22,993 bases of DNA from Alphaproteobacteria bacterium (GTDB lineage: Bacteria; Pseudomonadota; Alphaproteobacteria; UBA9219), in contig JAQUPC010000020.1 in the NCBI GenBank assembly GCA_028716765.1, positions 1 to 22,993 of the forward strand, in the 5' to 3' direction. The translations under genes were made by a program, and so were the position numbers. The notes beneath the pieces are model-generated. The model did not search any database, was not told the DNA's origin, and was given only the letters and a program-made list of their open reading frames with translations. Every line of letters begins with the position of its first letter. Position 1 is the first letter of the stretch. Positions 16,507-22,993 of this stretch are shown one piece after another.

Positions 16507-17004
16507 TCAGGCCGCCGCAAGTTCTTCGATACGCAACAACCGCTTCACGTCCAGAACGATCAACAGCTTTTCCTTGAGCCTGTAGACGCCATCCGATATC
16601 TCCCGCCATCTTTCGTCGAGCGTTGCGGGCGTTTTTTCATAATCGCCGGCCGGGAGCCCCATAACCTCACCGACCTGATCGACCAAAAGGCTGTAAAACT
16701 CGCCGTTATAATCCACGACAATGCTCATATTTTTGGTTACATCGTCCCTTTGCGCCAAACCAAGTCTTGTCCTCACGTCTATGGCCGTTACGATCCTGCC
16801 GCGCAAATTGAGGGAGCCGGCCACTTCTTTCGGGGCGAGCGGCACACGCGTAATCTTTTGCGGTCCAAGCACGTCTTGAACCTGAAGGACAGGAATGCCA
16901 AACAGTTGCCCCTCTATATACATCGTGACGAATTCTCGAACGGCTATGCCTTCGTCGGTTACCGGAAGCGAGGTTCCGGCCTTAACAGGGAGATTTTCGG
17001 TCAT
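16507..17004 (-). CDS. cheW: Chemotaxis coupling protein CheW
   Basis: CheW bridges chemoreceptors and CheA in the signalling array. The protein is 165 residues. After a ~20-residue leader comes a single CheW beta-barrel domain: VTMYIEGQLFGIPVLQVQDVL, then ITRVPLAPKEVAGSLNLRGRIVTAIDVRTRLGL, then SIVVDYNGEFYSLLVDQVGEVM and a final LLIVLDVKRLL. The LNLRGRIVTAIDVR stretch is the usual receptor and kinase contact region. The ATG overlaps the cheA stop (ATGA), so the two are translationally coupled. A 51-nt gap separates it from cheY. Confidence 0.96.
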   Translation of the reverse strand: MTENLPVKAGTSLPVTDEGIAVREFVTMYIEGQLFGIPVLQVQDVLGPQKITRVPLAPKEVAGSLNLRGRIVTAIDVRTRLGLAQRDDVTKNMSIVVDYNGEFYSLLVDQVGEVMGLPAGDYEKTPATLDERWREISDGVYRLKEKLLIVLDVKRLLRIEELAAA

Positions 17005-19643
17005 GCGTTCACCCTCAGATTACCCAGAGTTTGTTGCAAAGTTGACAGCAAGGCCTCGCGATTGAACTTAGCCACGTAATCGGTAAATCCGGCTTGCCGG
17101 CCACGCTCCACATCCCTCGGCGACGCGTGGGAGGAAAGCGCAATAAACGGAACCTGGCTCCAGCGCCCGCCTTCGCGGCGGACTTCGGAAGCAAACTCAA
17201 AGCCGTTCATCCCCGGCATTTCGATGTCGCTGACGATGACGTCAAACTCCTCACCGGCTTCCTGCATTTTAAGCGCTTCCGTGGCGTTTTCCGCCGCGCT
17301 GACGTGATATCCCGCCACCGTCAGCAACGGAGTCAACAGATTGCGGAAAAACGGACTGTCGTCCACCAAAAGAATGCGATGAAGACTGTTTTCTTCGAAG
17401 GCTCCCTCATCCTGCACGCCGAACCAGTCCTGAAAGGCCTGGGCAAGATAATGCCCGGAGTCCACGACGTCCGTCGCCTTGCCGACGATAATGGCGCTGC
17501 CGAGGAACCCGGGCCGGCTCGCCGATAGGTTGACGTCCATACGGTCTTCGACGATGTCTATGATCTCATCGACCATAAGGCCCATAGATCTCTCCCGGTC
17601 GCTGAAGACGAGGATAGGCAGCATGCCTTCTTTTCCTAATTTCAGCCCGGAATCGATCGGGACAAGCGGCATAAGCTTACCGCGATACTGGACGACGGGC
17701 TTATCGTCCGAATATTCGACCGTTTTAAGATCGATTTCCTCAAGACGCGCAATAAGCGAGAGGGGAACGGCTTTCGGAGCCGCCCCGCCGGCGCGGAACA
17801 GCAGAAGTGACTGTTTGCCCTCGCCATGACCGCTATGAGCCAAATGCGTCGCCTGTTTGCCGATGGCGCTGGCCTCGGTGTGAATCTCCCCGGCATTTGA
17901 AGCAAGGCCGTTGGGATCGAGAATCATCACGACGCTGCCGTCGCCGAGAATGGTGTTGCCGGAGAACATATGGATGTTCCGCAAAATGGGCGAAACCGGC
18001 TTGACGACGATTTCTTCGGTGTCGAACACGCGGTCGACAATGCAGCCGAACGTGGAACTGCCCACCTGTATCACGATGATAAACGCCGTTTCCGACGCGC
18101 TGCTATCTTCGCCAAGCTTTAGAGTCTGTCGCAGCGAGACAAGCGGCAGCAAATGGTTGCGCAACCGCAGCACAGGCGTGTTGTTGATGCGCTCGATGCG
18201 GTGCTCGCTGTGAGCCGAGGCATGCACGAGCTCGACAACGCAAATCTGCGGAATGGCGAAGCGTTCGCCCGCGCATTCGACGATAAGCGCCGACACGATA
18301 GCGAGAGTGAGCGGAATCTTGATCAGGAACCGCGAGCCCTTGCCTTCCGTCGATTGCAAATCGACCGTGCCGCCTATTTTCTCGATGTTGGTCTTGACGA
18401 CGTCCATGCCGACGCCCCGGCCGGAAACGGACGTAACCTTGGATGCGGTGGAAAACCCGGGCTTGAAGATGAACTGCATGACCTGCTGGTCCGACATCGT
18501 CTCAATCTCGGATTCGGTCGCCAGCCCGTTTTGCAGAGCCTTGGCCTTGATCTTGTTGATGGCAAGGCCACGGCCGTCATCGGATATCTCGATAAAAATA
18601 TGCCCGCCTTCATGATAGGCGTTGAGCAACACCGTACCGGTCTCCGGCTTTCCGGCCATCTGGCGGTCCGCCGGTATTTCGATGCCGTGGTCCGCCGAGT
18701 TGCGCACCATGTGCGTAAGCGGGTCCTTGATCAGTTCCAGAACCTGACGGTCAAGTTCGGTATCGGCGCCCACCATTTGCAAATCGATCTTCTTGCCAAG
18801 TTCCACCGAAAGATCGCGAATAATGCGGGGCAGCTTCGACCAAGCGTTGCCGATGGGCTGCATGCGCGTTTTCATCACGCCTTCCTGCAGTTCCGACGTC
18901 ACGTGGTTCAAACGCTGGAGCGGCGCGGCAAACGCGCTGTCTTTCTCGCCGCGCAAAATCTGCATCAGCTGATTACGGGTCAGAACCAGTTCGCTCGCGA
19001 TGACCATCAGGTTTTCAAGCTGATCGACGCTGACGCGAATGGATTGGCTGGCAACCGCCGATTCTTTTATCCCGCGTTCGTCGACGGCCGTCATCTCCTG
19101 CTTTTTAGCCGCCGGATCGGAAGACGCTTCGGCTGCCGCGGCTCCGGCTCGCGGCTTGCCCGTCTCCTCCGCCTTGATCGGCGTGAAGGCCGGTTCTTCC
19201 ATAGAAAATGGCGGCGGCGGGGGCGGAGGCGGCGGGGTTGGCGTTTTTTCCATAGGAGTCTCCATTTTTCCTTCTGCTGCTGCGTTCAACTCAGCAATCA
19301 GTTCTTCATCGTTGCCGGCCGGTTCGGCTTCCGTTTCCTCAAGCGTTCCCATCAGCCTTTTAATCGTGTCGATAGAACGGAGAATGAGGCTGACGGCCTC
19401 GGGCGTAACCTGCAGTTCGCCGTCGCGGAATTTGCCAAGTACGTTCTCGGCGGCGTGCGCGACATGCTCCAATCTCGGCAAGCCCAGAAAGCCGCACGTT
19501 CCCTTAATCGTATGAACCAGACGGAAAATATCGCTCAACAGTCCCGGATCGTTCGGATTCTGCTCGAATTCCACCATTTCGACGTCGATTTTGGCGAGGT
19601 TTTCGGAAGTCTCCGTCAGAAACTCGCGCAACAGATCATCCAT
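17001..19643 (-). CDS. cheA: Hybrid chemotaxis kinase CheA with extra CheW-like domain and C-terminal receiver
   Basis: CheA autophosphorylates in response to receptor state and passes phosphate to CheY and CheB. The protein is 880 residues, longer than the usual ~650-750. Domain order: HPt (1-105) with His44 in LVHTIKGTCGFLG; a low-complexity linker with nine prolines (137-145) in place of a recognisable P2 domain; dimerisation helices (about 198-265); the HATPase domain with N box HMVRNSADHGIE (311-322), G1 DDGRGL and G2 GRGVGMDVV (408-416); a CheW-like domain (about 448-580); a second CheW-like domain (about 610-742); and a receiver (about 755-880) with Asp806 in VIVSDIEMPGMNG. The receiver's usual KP is KF (AKFNRE). 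The first gene after chpT, it starts 100 nt downstream of chpT and overlaps cheW. Confidence 0.96.
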   Translation of the reverse strand: MDDLLREFLTETSENLAKIDVEMVEFEQNPNDPGLLSDIFRLVHTIKGTCGFLGLPRLEHVAHAAENVLGKFRDGELQVTPEAVSLILRSIDTIKRLMGTLEETEAEPAGNDEELIAELNAAAEGKMETPMEKTPTPPPPPPPPPFSMEEPAFTPIKAEETGKPRAGAAAAEASSDPAAKKQEMTAVDERGIKESAVASQSIRVSVDQLENLMVIASELVLTRNQLMQILRGEKDSAFAAPLQRLNHVTSELQEGVMKTRMQPIGNAWSKLPRIIRDLSVELGKKIDLQMVGADTELDRQVLELIKDPLTHMVRNSADHGIEIPADRQMAGKPETGTVLLNAYHEGGHIFIEISDDGRGLAINKIKAKALQNGLATESEIETMSDQQVMQFIFKPGFSTASKVTSVSGRGVGMDVVKTNIEKIGGTVDLQSTEGKGSRFLIKIPLTLAIVSALIVECAGERFAIPQICVVELVHASAHSEHRIERINNTPVLRLRNHLLPLVSLRQTLKLGEDSSASETAFIIVIQVGSSTFGCIVDRVFDTEEIVVKPVSPILRNIHMFSGNTILGDGSVVMILDPNGLASNAGEIHTEASAIGKQATHLAHSGHGEGKQSLLLFRAGGAAPKAVPLSLIARLEEIDLKTVEYSDDKPVVQYRGKLMPLVPIDSGLKLGKEGMLPILVFSDRERSMGLMVDEIIDIVEDRMDVNLSASRPGFLGSAIIVGKATDVVDSGHYLAQAFQDWFGVQDEGAFEENSLHRILLVDDSPFFRNLLTPLLTVAGYHVSAAENATEALKMQEAGEEFDVIVSDIEMPGMNGFEFASEVRREGGRWSQVPFIALSSHASPRDVERGRQAGFTDYVAKFNREALLSTLQQTLGNLRVNA

Positions 19644-19670
19644 CTCAAACCCTCACACAAGCTGGCGTAT

Positions 19671-19702
19671 TATGGTTAACCATAGGGCTGATCATGGTTA
19701 GC
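19671..19702 (-). promoter_or_regulatory. Operator-like palindrome between chpT and cheA
   Basis: The 100-nt chpT-cheA gap holds a perfect 14-base palindrome TATGGTTAACCATA (19671-19684) followed by a further half-site ATGGTTAGC (19694-19702). GTTAACCAT (19675-19683) and ATGGTTAGC form an inverted repeat with one mismatch. On the minus strand, TTAATATTTGCTAAC (19711-19697) resembles a degenerate CtrA box with six-base spacing. The symmetry suggests a dimeric regulator controlling cheA separately from chpT, but a plain RNA hairpin is also possible. No clear promoter elements were recognised. Confidence 0.4.
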
Positions 19703-19743
19703 AAATATTAAAAAACCCTTATGATGCCGCCCCCCTATCGTAT

Positions 19744-20388
19744 TCACGATTGAGGCTGGATAAGGATGAGATCAAGACGATCCGGATAAGGCTGGATATG
19801 CCGGACCTGAAGTCCGAAATGGGCAACAAACTGGCCTGAAACGTAGGCCTGAACGCTACGCGGGGTTATTTCGTCAATGGGCGTTGCCCCTTCAAGCGCC
19901 GCTTGAAGAAGCGGGGACAGCTGTGCCGCCCGGCCTACAATTTCCATGATCAGAATTTGTCCATCCGATTCCTCGGGCTGACGCAATACGATCGATCCGC
20001 CATAGGCCAGGATTTCCTCGCCCAGCATCAGAAGGTTGATCATAGCCTTCATGCAGCCCCGCAAAGACGTTGCTTTGCCGGAAACAGCCCCGTTGGCCCA
20101 GTTCAAAGCAATTTTGCCACCGGCAAAATAAGACTCGATAATCGGCTTGACATCCTGCAGGGGGAGGTTTTCCTCGCTCCCCGCCCGGCCATAGGCCAAA
20201 CGGAACAGGCGCAGACGCCGCGACGCGAGGCTGGCGCTGTCGCCGATCAGCTTCATAGCCTCGTTAACAACCGGATCGCCAATATCCTCAATCAATTCAA
20301 CGCCGTTGTTGATCGCGCTGACGGGGCTGATCAGGTCATGGCATAACTTGGAGGACAATAGTTCAAGCACGCGTATGTCAATCTGCAT
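19744..20388 (-). CDS. chpT: Histidine phosphotransferase ChpT
   Basis: ChpT is the dimeric phosphotransferase that relays phosphate from the hybrid kinase CckA to CtrA and CpdR. The protein is 214 residues. The N-terminal helical hairpin carries the phospho-histidine His17 in the strongly conserved context LCHDLISPVSAINNGVELI (15-33). The rest is a degenerate ATPase-like fold without N/G boxes, ending in VSGQFVAHFGLQVRHIQPYPD. No SD is obvious. It is the promoter-proximal gene of a chemotaxis operon, which ties the cell-cycle phosphorelay to motility genes. A CtrA-type box lies 124 nt upstream and a terminator-like hairpin lies in its leader. The motif makes the family call firm; histidine kinase dimerisation domains are the only near alternative. 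Confidence 0.93.
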   Translation of the reverse strand: MQIDIRVLELLSSKLCHDLISPVSAINNGVELIEDIGDPVVNEAMKLIGDSASLASRRLRLFRLAYGRAGSEENLPLQDVKPIIESYFAGGKIALNWANGAVSGKATSLRGCMKAMINLLMLGEEILAYGGSIVLRQPEESDGQILIMEIVGRAAQLSPLLQAALEGATPIDEITPRSVQAYVSGQFVAHFGLQVRHIQPYPDRLDLILIQPQS

Positions 20389-20405
20389 GACAATCGTCTT
20401 TCATC

Positions 20406-20459
20406 AAAAAAAAGACCCGTTTTTGACGCATAGCACCATTGCAGTGTGGTCAAAAGGTC
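20406..20459 (-). terminator. Terminator-like hairpin with T8 run in the chpT leader (possible attenuator)
   Basis: Read on the minus strand, GACC (20459-20456) and TTTTGAC (20455-20449) pair with GTCAAAA (20427-20421) and GGTC (20417-20414), with a three-base bulge and a 21-base loop. The stem is followed directly by eight Ts (20413-20406). The chpT ATG is only 17 bases further on. The upstream neighbour nadK reads away, so no gene on this strand needs terminating here. The structure therefore lies in the chpT 5' leader if the promoter is near the CtrA box. An alternative is a terminator for antisense transcripts or a simple palindrome. Confidence 0.45.
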
Positions 20460-20511
20460 CTACGGGCAGCCTTAATCACATAACGCCTCTTTTCAAGTTG
20501 CCCAACAATCG

Positions 20512-20526
20512 TTAATTGATCATTAA
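20512..20526. promoter_or_regulatory. Perfect CtrA-type box in the chpT/nadK divergent region
   Basis: TTAATTGATCATTAA matches TTAA-N7-TTAA exactly, and TGATCA at its centre makes it nearly palindromic. It lies 49 nt upstream of the nadK start chosen here (20576) and 124 nt upstream of chpT. In alphaproteobacteria this pattern is the CtrA recognition sequence, so CtrA may control nadK, chpT or both. The remainder of the 187-nt divergent gap contains the chpT leader hairpin and no gene. Confidence 0.65.
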
Positions 20527-20575
20527 TAAGGTGGTTTTTGCCACGAAATCCGTTCAACGGAAAGATTGTCACGCC

Positions 20576-21337
20576 ATGAAAATCGCCTTCGTATCTTCGC
20601 CTTCAACTCTGGCAACCGATTCGCTGCGCGAACTGGAACAGCGCTTCGGATCGTCCTCCGTTGAGGATGCCGATTATATCGTCACTTTGGGCGGCGACGG
20701 CCTCGTCCTGAAAACCTTCGATACCTATGCCGATTCAGGCAAACCCATCTTCGCGCTCAACCGGACGACCTCAGTCGGCTTTCTCTGCAACGAGTTCCGC
20801 ACCGGCGATCTCCCGGATCGTCTGGAAAAGGCTAAAAAAGTCATTTTACATCCTTTGCGTATGGAATGCGTCACGGCGGACGGAAAGAAATCGGCAGCGC
20901 TGGCTCTTAACGAGATCGCCGTGCTGCGCGATTCGCCGCAATCGGCGCGGCTTAGAATTCTTGTGGACGGTATCGAGCGCATTGCGCGCTACAGCGGCGA
21001 TGGAATGATCGTCGCGACTCCGGCGGGCAGCACAGCCTACAACCATTCGGCGGGCGGCCCGATCATGCCGCTCGACGCCAACACGCTCGTCATGACGGCC
21101 ATATGCGGGTTCCGGCCCCGGCGCTGGAATTATGCGGTTCTTCCCCAAAGCTCCACGATCGACATTAAAACTCTGGAAAGCAGCAAGAGGCCCGTGCGCA
21201 TCGAAGCAGGCCAGCAGAGCATACATAACGTTCTGCAGGCGAAGATCTGGATGGATCATGCGATTTCCTTCACGCTTTTGTTCGACCCCGAACTCCATCT
21301 CGGCGAACGCATCGTGCAGGAACAGTTTATGACGTGA
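20576..21337 (+). CDS. nadK: NAD kinase (NadK/PpnK)
   Basis: NAD kinase phosphorylates NAD to NADP using ATP. From the ATG at 20576 it is 253 residues. The open frame could begin at a TTG at 20516, but that would bury the CtrA-type box in coding sequence, whereas MKIAFVSSPSTLA is a natural first strand for the family. A GGAAAG lies about 11 bases upstream. Motifs are the GGDG (39-42, VTLGGDGLVLKTF), ALNEIAVLR, and the highly conserved SGDGMIVATPAGSTAYNHSAGGPI. It is divergent from chpT, with a shared regulatory region of fewer than 200 bases. A housekeeping enzyme placed here may simply be a neighbour, or may be part of the CtrA regulon. Confidence 0.94.
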   Translation: MKIAFVSSPSTLATDSLRELEQRFGSSSVEDADYIVTLGGDGLVLKTFDTYADSGKPIFALNRTTSVGFLCNEFRTGDLPDRLEKAKKVILHPLRMECVTADGKKSAALALNEIAVLRDSPQSARLRILVDGIERIARYSGDGMIVATPAGSTAYNHSAGGPIMPLDANTLVMTAICGFRPRRWNYAVLPQSSTIDIKTLESSKRPVRIEAGQQSIHNVLQAKIWMDHAISFTLLFDPELHLGERIVQEQFMT

Positions 21338-21373
21338 GCCAAGAGGCAAAAGGACAAAACGAAGTTCACTCAA

Positions 21374-21531
21374 CGTCATCCCGGACAGTGAGCCCCGGAC
21401 TTGATCCGGGGCGAACGTGATCCGGGATCCAGATGATATGTGCGCACAAGGCGCACTTTCAAAAAACTTTCAATCTGGATTCCGGGTTCGTCTGTCACTC
21501 GCAAACGAATGACAGACGCCCCGGAATGACG
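21374..21531. repeat. Nested palindromic repeat element, copy 3 (downstream of nadK)
   Basis: The outer arms are CGTCATCCCGG (21374-21384) and CCGGAATGACG (21521-21531). The inner pairs are GCCCCGGA/TCCGGGGC (21392-21399 with 21405-21412), TCCGGGATCCAG/CTGGATTCCGGG (21421-21432 with 21475-21486) and GTCTGTCA/TGACAGAC (21490-21497 with 21510-21517). The ends and the GGATCCAG...CTGGATTCC core match the element at 2085-2265, while the inserted hairpins differ, which gives a modular, mosaic look. It could terminate the nadK transcript. Bases 21532-21614 after it contain nothing recognisable. Confidence 0.85.
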
Positions 21532-21614
21532 GGGAAAAAATAATTAAGAAAACAAAATCGATGAAGGCCGCTTCCGCGCCACGTATCAACCTTGAATCGC
21601 CTCAGCCGGGCGCT

Positions 21615-22034
21615 CTAGTCAAGCACAGAATCGTAATGAAACGGAAAATAAACGCCATCCCAACATTGATATGTGTTCACCAAGGTTCCATGCGCGGCCG
21701 AAAAAGAAACTACAACAACTCTGCCGTGAGACGAGGCTCCTACAGAAGCCCAATAACCAAGGGACACAAGGTTTTGCATGGGACAATCACTCCCTCCTGC
21801 CGAGGCTGCCGAAGGTGACATCGGTTTCCATTTACAGGTGCTGTCACAAACTGTGGCGGCGCTTGGGTCAGGAAACGCGCACAAAAGAATGGCGGTGTGA
21901 TCCTCCGCCATTGTCGTTTCCCCCAAAACGCTGCAAGGTGCATTAAGCGCTACGCCGGGAGCTGCGAAAGACTCCGGAGCCAAAAATGAAACGCTGAACA
22001 GAGCCAGCAAAACAAAAATAAAACGTGCGCCCAT
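21615..22034 (-). CDS. Small secreted six-cysteine protein of unknown function
   Basis: This 139-residue protein was not recognised. It has a convincing Sec signal peptide (1-~24: MGAR, hydrophobic FIFVLLALFSVSFL, cleavage near SFA-APG) and a mature part of about 115 residues with six cysteines (34, 52, 63, 67, 84, 124), an even number consistent with periplasmic disulfides. Trp and small residues are frequent. The spacing of PCSVLGETTM...ILLC resembles, loosely, the C...LLxC...W segments in tips of type IV pilus/PilV-like proteins; this is a weak by-eye impression. The start is supported by GGAG five bases upstream of the ATG. A perfect CtrA-type box lies 50 nt before the start codon. The opposite strand also has an open frame, but without a signal peptide or SD. 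Confidence 0.65.
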   Translation of the reverse strand: MGARFIFVLLALFSVSFLAPESFAAPGVALNAPCSVLGETTMAEDHTAILLCAFPDPSAATVCDSTCKWKPMSPSAASAGGSDCPMQNLVSLGYWASVGASSHGRVVVVSFSAAHGTLVNTYQCWDGVYFPFHYDSVLD

Positions 22035-22084
22035 GACTTCTCCAGATAAGAGTAGAACGTCATGTGCATTGTTGCTGCCAAGCC

Positions 22085-22099
22085 TTAACGACTCATTAA
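22085..22099 (-). promoter_or_regulatory. Perfect CtrA-type box with embedded GANTC site
   Basis: TTAACGACTCATTAA (plus strand) matches TTAA-N7-TTAA exactly. Its spacer contains GACTC (22090-22094), the GANTC sequence methylated by the cell-cycle methyltransferase CcrM in alphaproteobacteria. It lies 50 nt upstream of the start codon of the secreted six-cysteine gene and downstream of the thioredoxin-TPR gene stop, so the small gene is its likely target. Binding itself is inferred. Confidence 0.6.
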
Positions 22100-22119
22100 T
22101 TGGGGGGAAGTATCCGGTT

Positions 22120-22993
22120 TTACGAAAAAAGGATGGATGACAACCGCTTGCGGGCCGCGATCGTCAGCGGGTCGGTGGGGCCGAAGGTTTCGAGCAGCTT
22201 GACCAGTTGCTTGCGCGCCGCTTCATCGTTCCATTTGCGGTCGCGGCGCACGATCTCCAAAAGCGCGTCCACCGCCTCTTCTTTTTGCCCGGCGGCGTAG
22301 TGCGCGAGCGCGAGATCAAAACGCGCCTGATGATCGTCCGGGTTTTTCTGAACCGTCGCCTGTAACTCCGCCGTCGAGCCCGAAGCCTTTTGCGCCTGAT
22401 CCGCCAGCTCGAGCGCCGTGCGCACGCTATCGAACGCCTTGTCCTTCGCCATCTCAGGCGGCGCGTCGTTCAGCATTTTGCGCGCCCGTTCAACTTCGCC
22501 TTGCGCCAGAAAACAGCGCAGCACCCCCGCATAGGCGGCCGCGTTGTCCTGATGATCCGCCAGAATGTCGGCATAGACGGCCTGCGCCGTTGCGGCGTCG
22601 CCGTTCGCCAGAAACTCCGCCGCCTGCTTCAACGCCGATTCAATCTCCGCCGCCGCGTTCTGCGGCAAGGCCGAGCCTATCGCTTTCAAAAGCTTCTCGA
22701 CCCACGCCTTGATTTGGGGTTCCGGCAAGGCGCCCATGAAACCGTCGACCGGCTGCCCCTGAAAAAAGGCGAAGACGGCGGGAATGGATTGCACGCGCAT
22801 CTGCTGGGCAATTTCGGGATTGCGGTCGATATCGATTTTCGCGAGCGAAACAGATTCGGCATTGGCACGCACGACTTTTTCGAGAATGGGGCCGAGCTGC
22901 TTGCACGGCCCGCACCACGGCGCCCAGAAATCGACGATCACCAGCTTTTGGCGCGAAGCGTCGATCACATCAGCCATGAATGTGGCAAGCGTA
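22120..22993 (-). CDS. cnoX: Thioredoxin-TPR chaperedoxin, CnoX/YbbN type (5' end outside window)
   Basis: The protein has an N-terminal thioredoxin domain followed by TPR-like helices. The visible motifs, counted from the Met at 22977, are IVDFWAPWCGPCKQLGPIL (Cys22, Cys25), the cis-proline SIPAVFAF, and from about residue 110 two TPR-like blocks (AEFLANGDAATAQAVYADIL and DLALAHYAAGQKEEAVDALLEIV). CnoX couples redox protection with holding of unfolded proteins. The frame stays open to the window edge as TLATF before that Met, and family members continue upstream with such a stretch. No SD precedes the Met, so the true start probably lies beyond 22993. Unlike E. coli CnoX, which has an SxxC-type site, both cysteines are present. 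It has no functional link to the motility genes. Confidence 0.88.
   Translation of the reverse strand, partial: TLATFMADVIDASRQKLVIVDFWAPWCGPCKQLGPILEKVVRANAESVSLAKIDIDRNPEIAQQMRVQSIPAVFAFFQGQPVDGFMGALPEPQIKAWVEKLLKAIGSALPQNAAAEIESALKQAAEFLANGDAATAQAVYADILADHQDNAAAYAGVLRCFLAQGEVERARKMLNDAPPEMAKDKAFDSVRTALELADQAQKASGSTAELQATVQKNPDDHQARFDLALAHYAAGQKEEAVDALLEIVRRDRKWNDEAARKQLVKLLETFGPTDPLTIAARKRLSSILFS

Noticed and set aside
18153..19679. A 508-codon open frame on the + strand opposite cheA
   Set aside because: It mirrors the cheA codon pattern, is rich in Arg/His/Phe low-complexity sequence, has no SD or known domain, and lies entirely opposite a gene with a full set of kinase motifs.
20516..20575. 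TTG start for nadK at 20516
   Set aside because: It has no SD, adds 20 residues not typical of NAD kinases, and places the start inside the CtrA-type box. The ATG at 20576 begins the normal first strand.
21561..21818. An 85-codon + strand frame opposite the secreted six-cysteine gene
   Set aside because: It has no SD and is a basic, Arg-rich translation without domain or signal. The opposite strand has a signal peptide, an SD and an upstream CtrA-type box.

Overview
The window is a GC-rich, densely packed motility and cell-cycle region of an alphaproteobacterium. CtrA and ChpT, which are alphaproteobacterial hallmarks, occur together with a gene order matching the Caulobacter fliF operon (fliF-fliG-fliH/flbE-fliN-flbD). 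The species cannot be fixed from the sequence. A non-Caulobacter lineage of the Rhodospirillales or Micavibrio type is a guess based on the gene layout and the dispersed palindromic repeats.

Left part, + strand (1-11074): the tail of fliF, then fliG, fliH, fliN, a 199-nt gap filled by a nested palindromic repeat, flbD (sigma-54 activator), a periplasmic-type solute-binding protein coupled to flbD by an ATGA overlap, flhA, flhF, flhG, a FliK-like protein and a PrmC/HemK-like methyltransferase. Most junctions overlap or are separated by a few bases, so this is probably one or two operons building the MS/C ring, the export apparatus and the flagellar placement system. fliI-fliJ (export ATPase and its chaperone/stalk) run on the - strand and abut the methyltransferase gene end to end.

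Middle (12858-13981): a 257-nt divergent regulatory region separates fliI from ctrA, the master cell-cycle response regulator. A repeat with two strong hairpins lies between ctrA and the convergent chemotaxis operon.

Right part: a - strand operon read as chpT -> cheA -> cheW -> cheY -> cheB -> cheR. ChpT is the phosphotransferase that feeds CtrA, and here it heads a chemotaxis operon. nadK (NAD kinase) is divergent from chpT. A perfect TTAA-N7-TTAA CtrA-type box lies between them, and a terminator-like hairpin with eight Ts lies in the chpT leader. Beyond nadK are a third palindromic repeat, a small secreted six-cysteine orphan whose promoter region holds a second perfect CtrA-type box (with an internal GANTC site), and the 5'-truncated gene of a thioredoxin-TPR protein (CnoX/YbbN type).

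Taken together, the window couples flagellum assembly (Fli/Flh/FlbD), the steering apparatus (Che) and the ChpT-CtrA phosphorelay. The predicted CtrA boxes suggest feedback onto chpT/nadK and onto an undescribed secreted protein. I found no tRNA, rRNA, CRISPR, prophage or transposase. All functional assignments come from reading motifs by eye; no database search was run.
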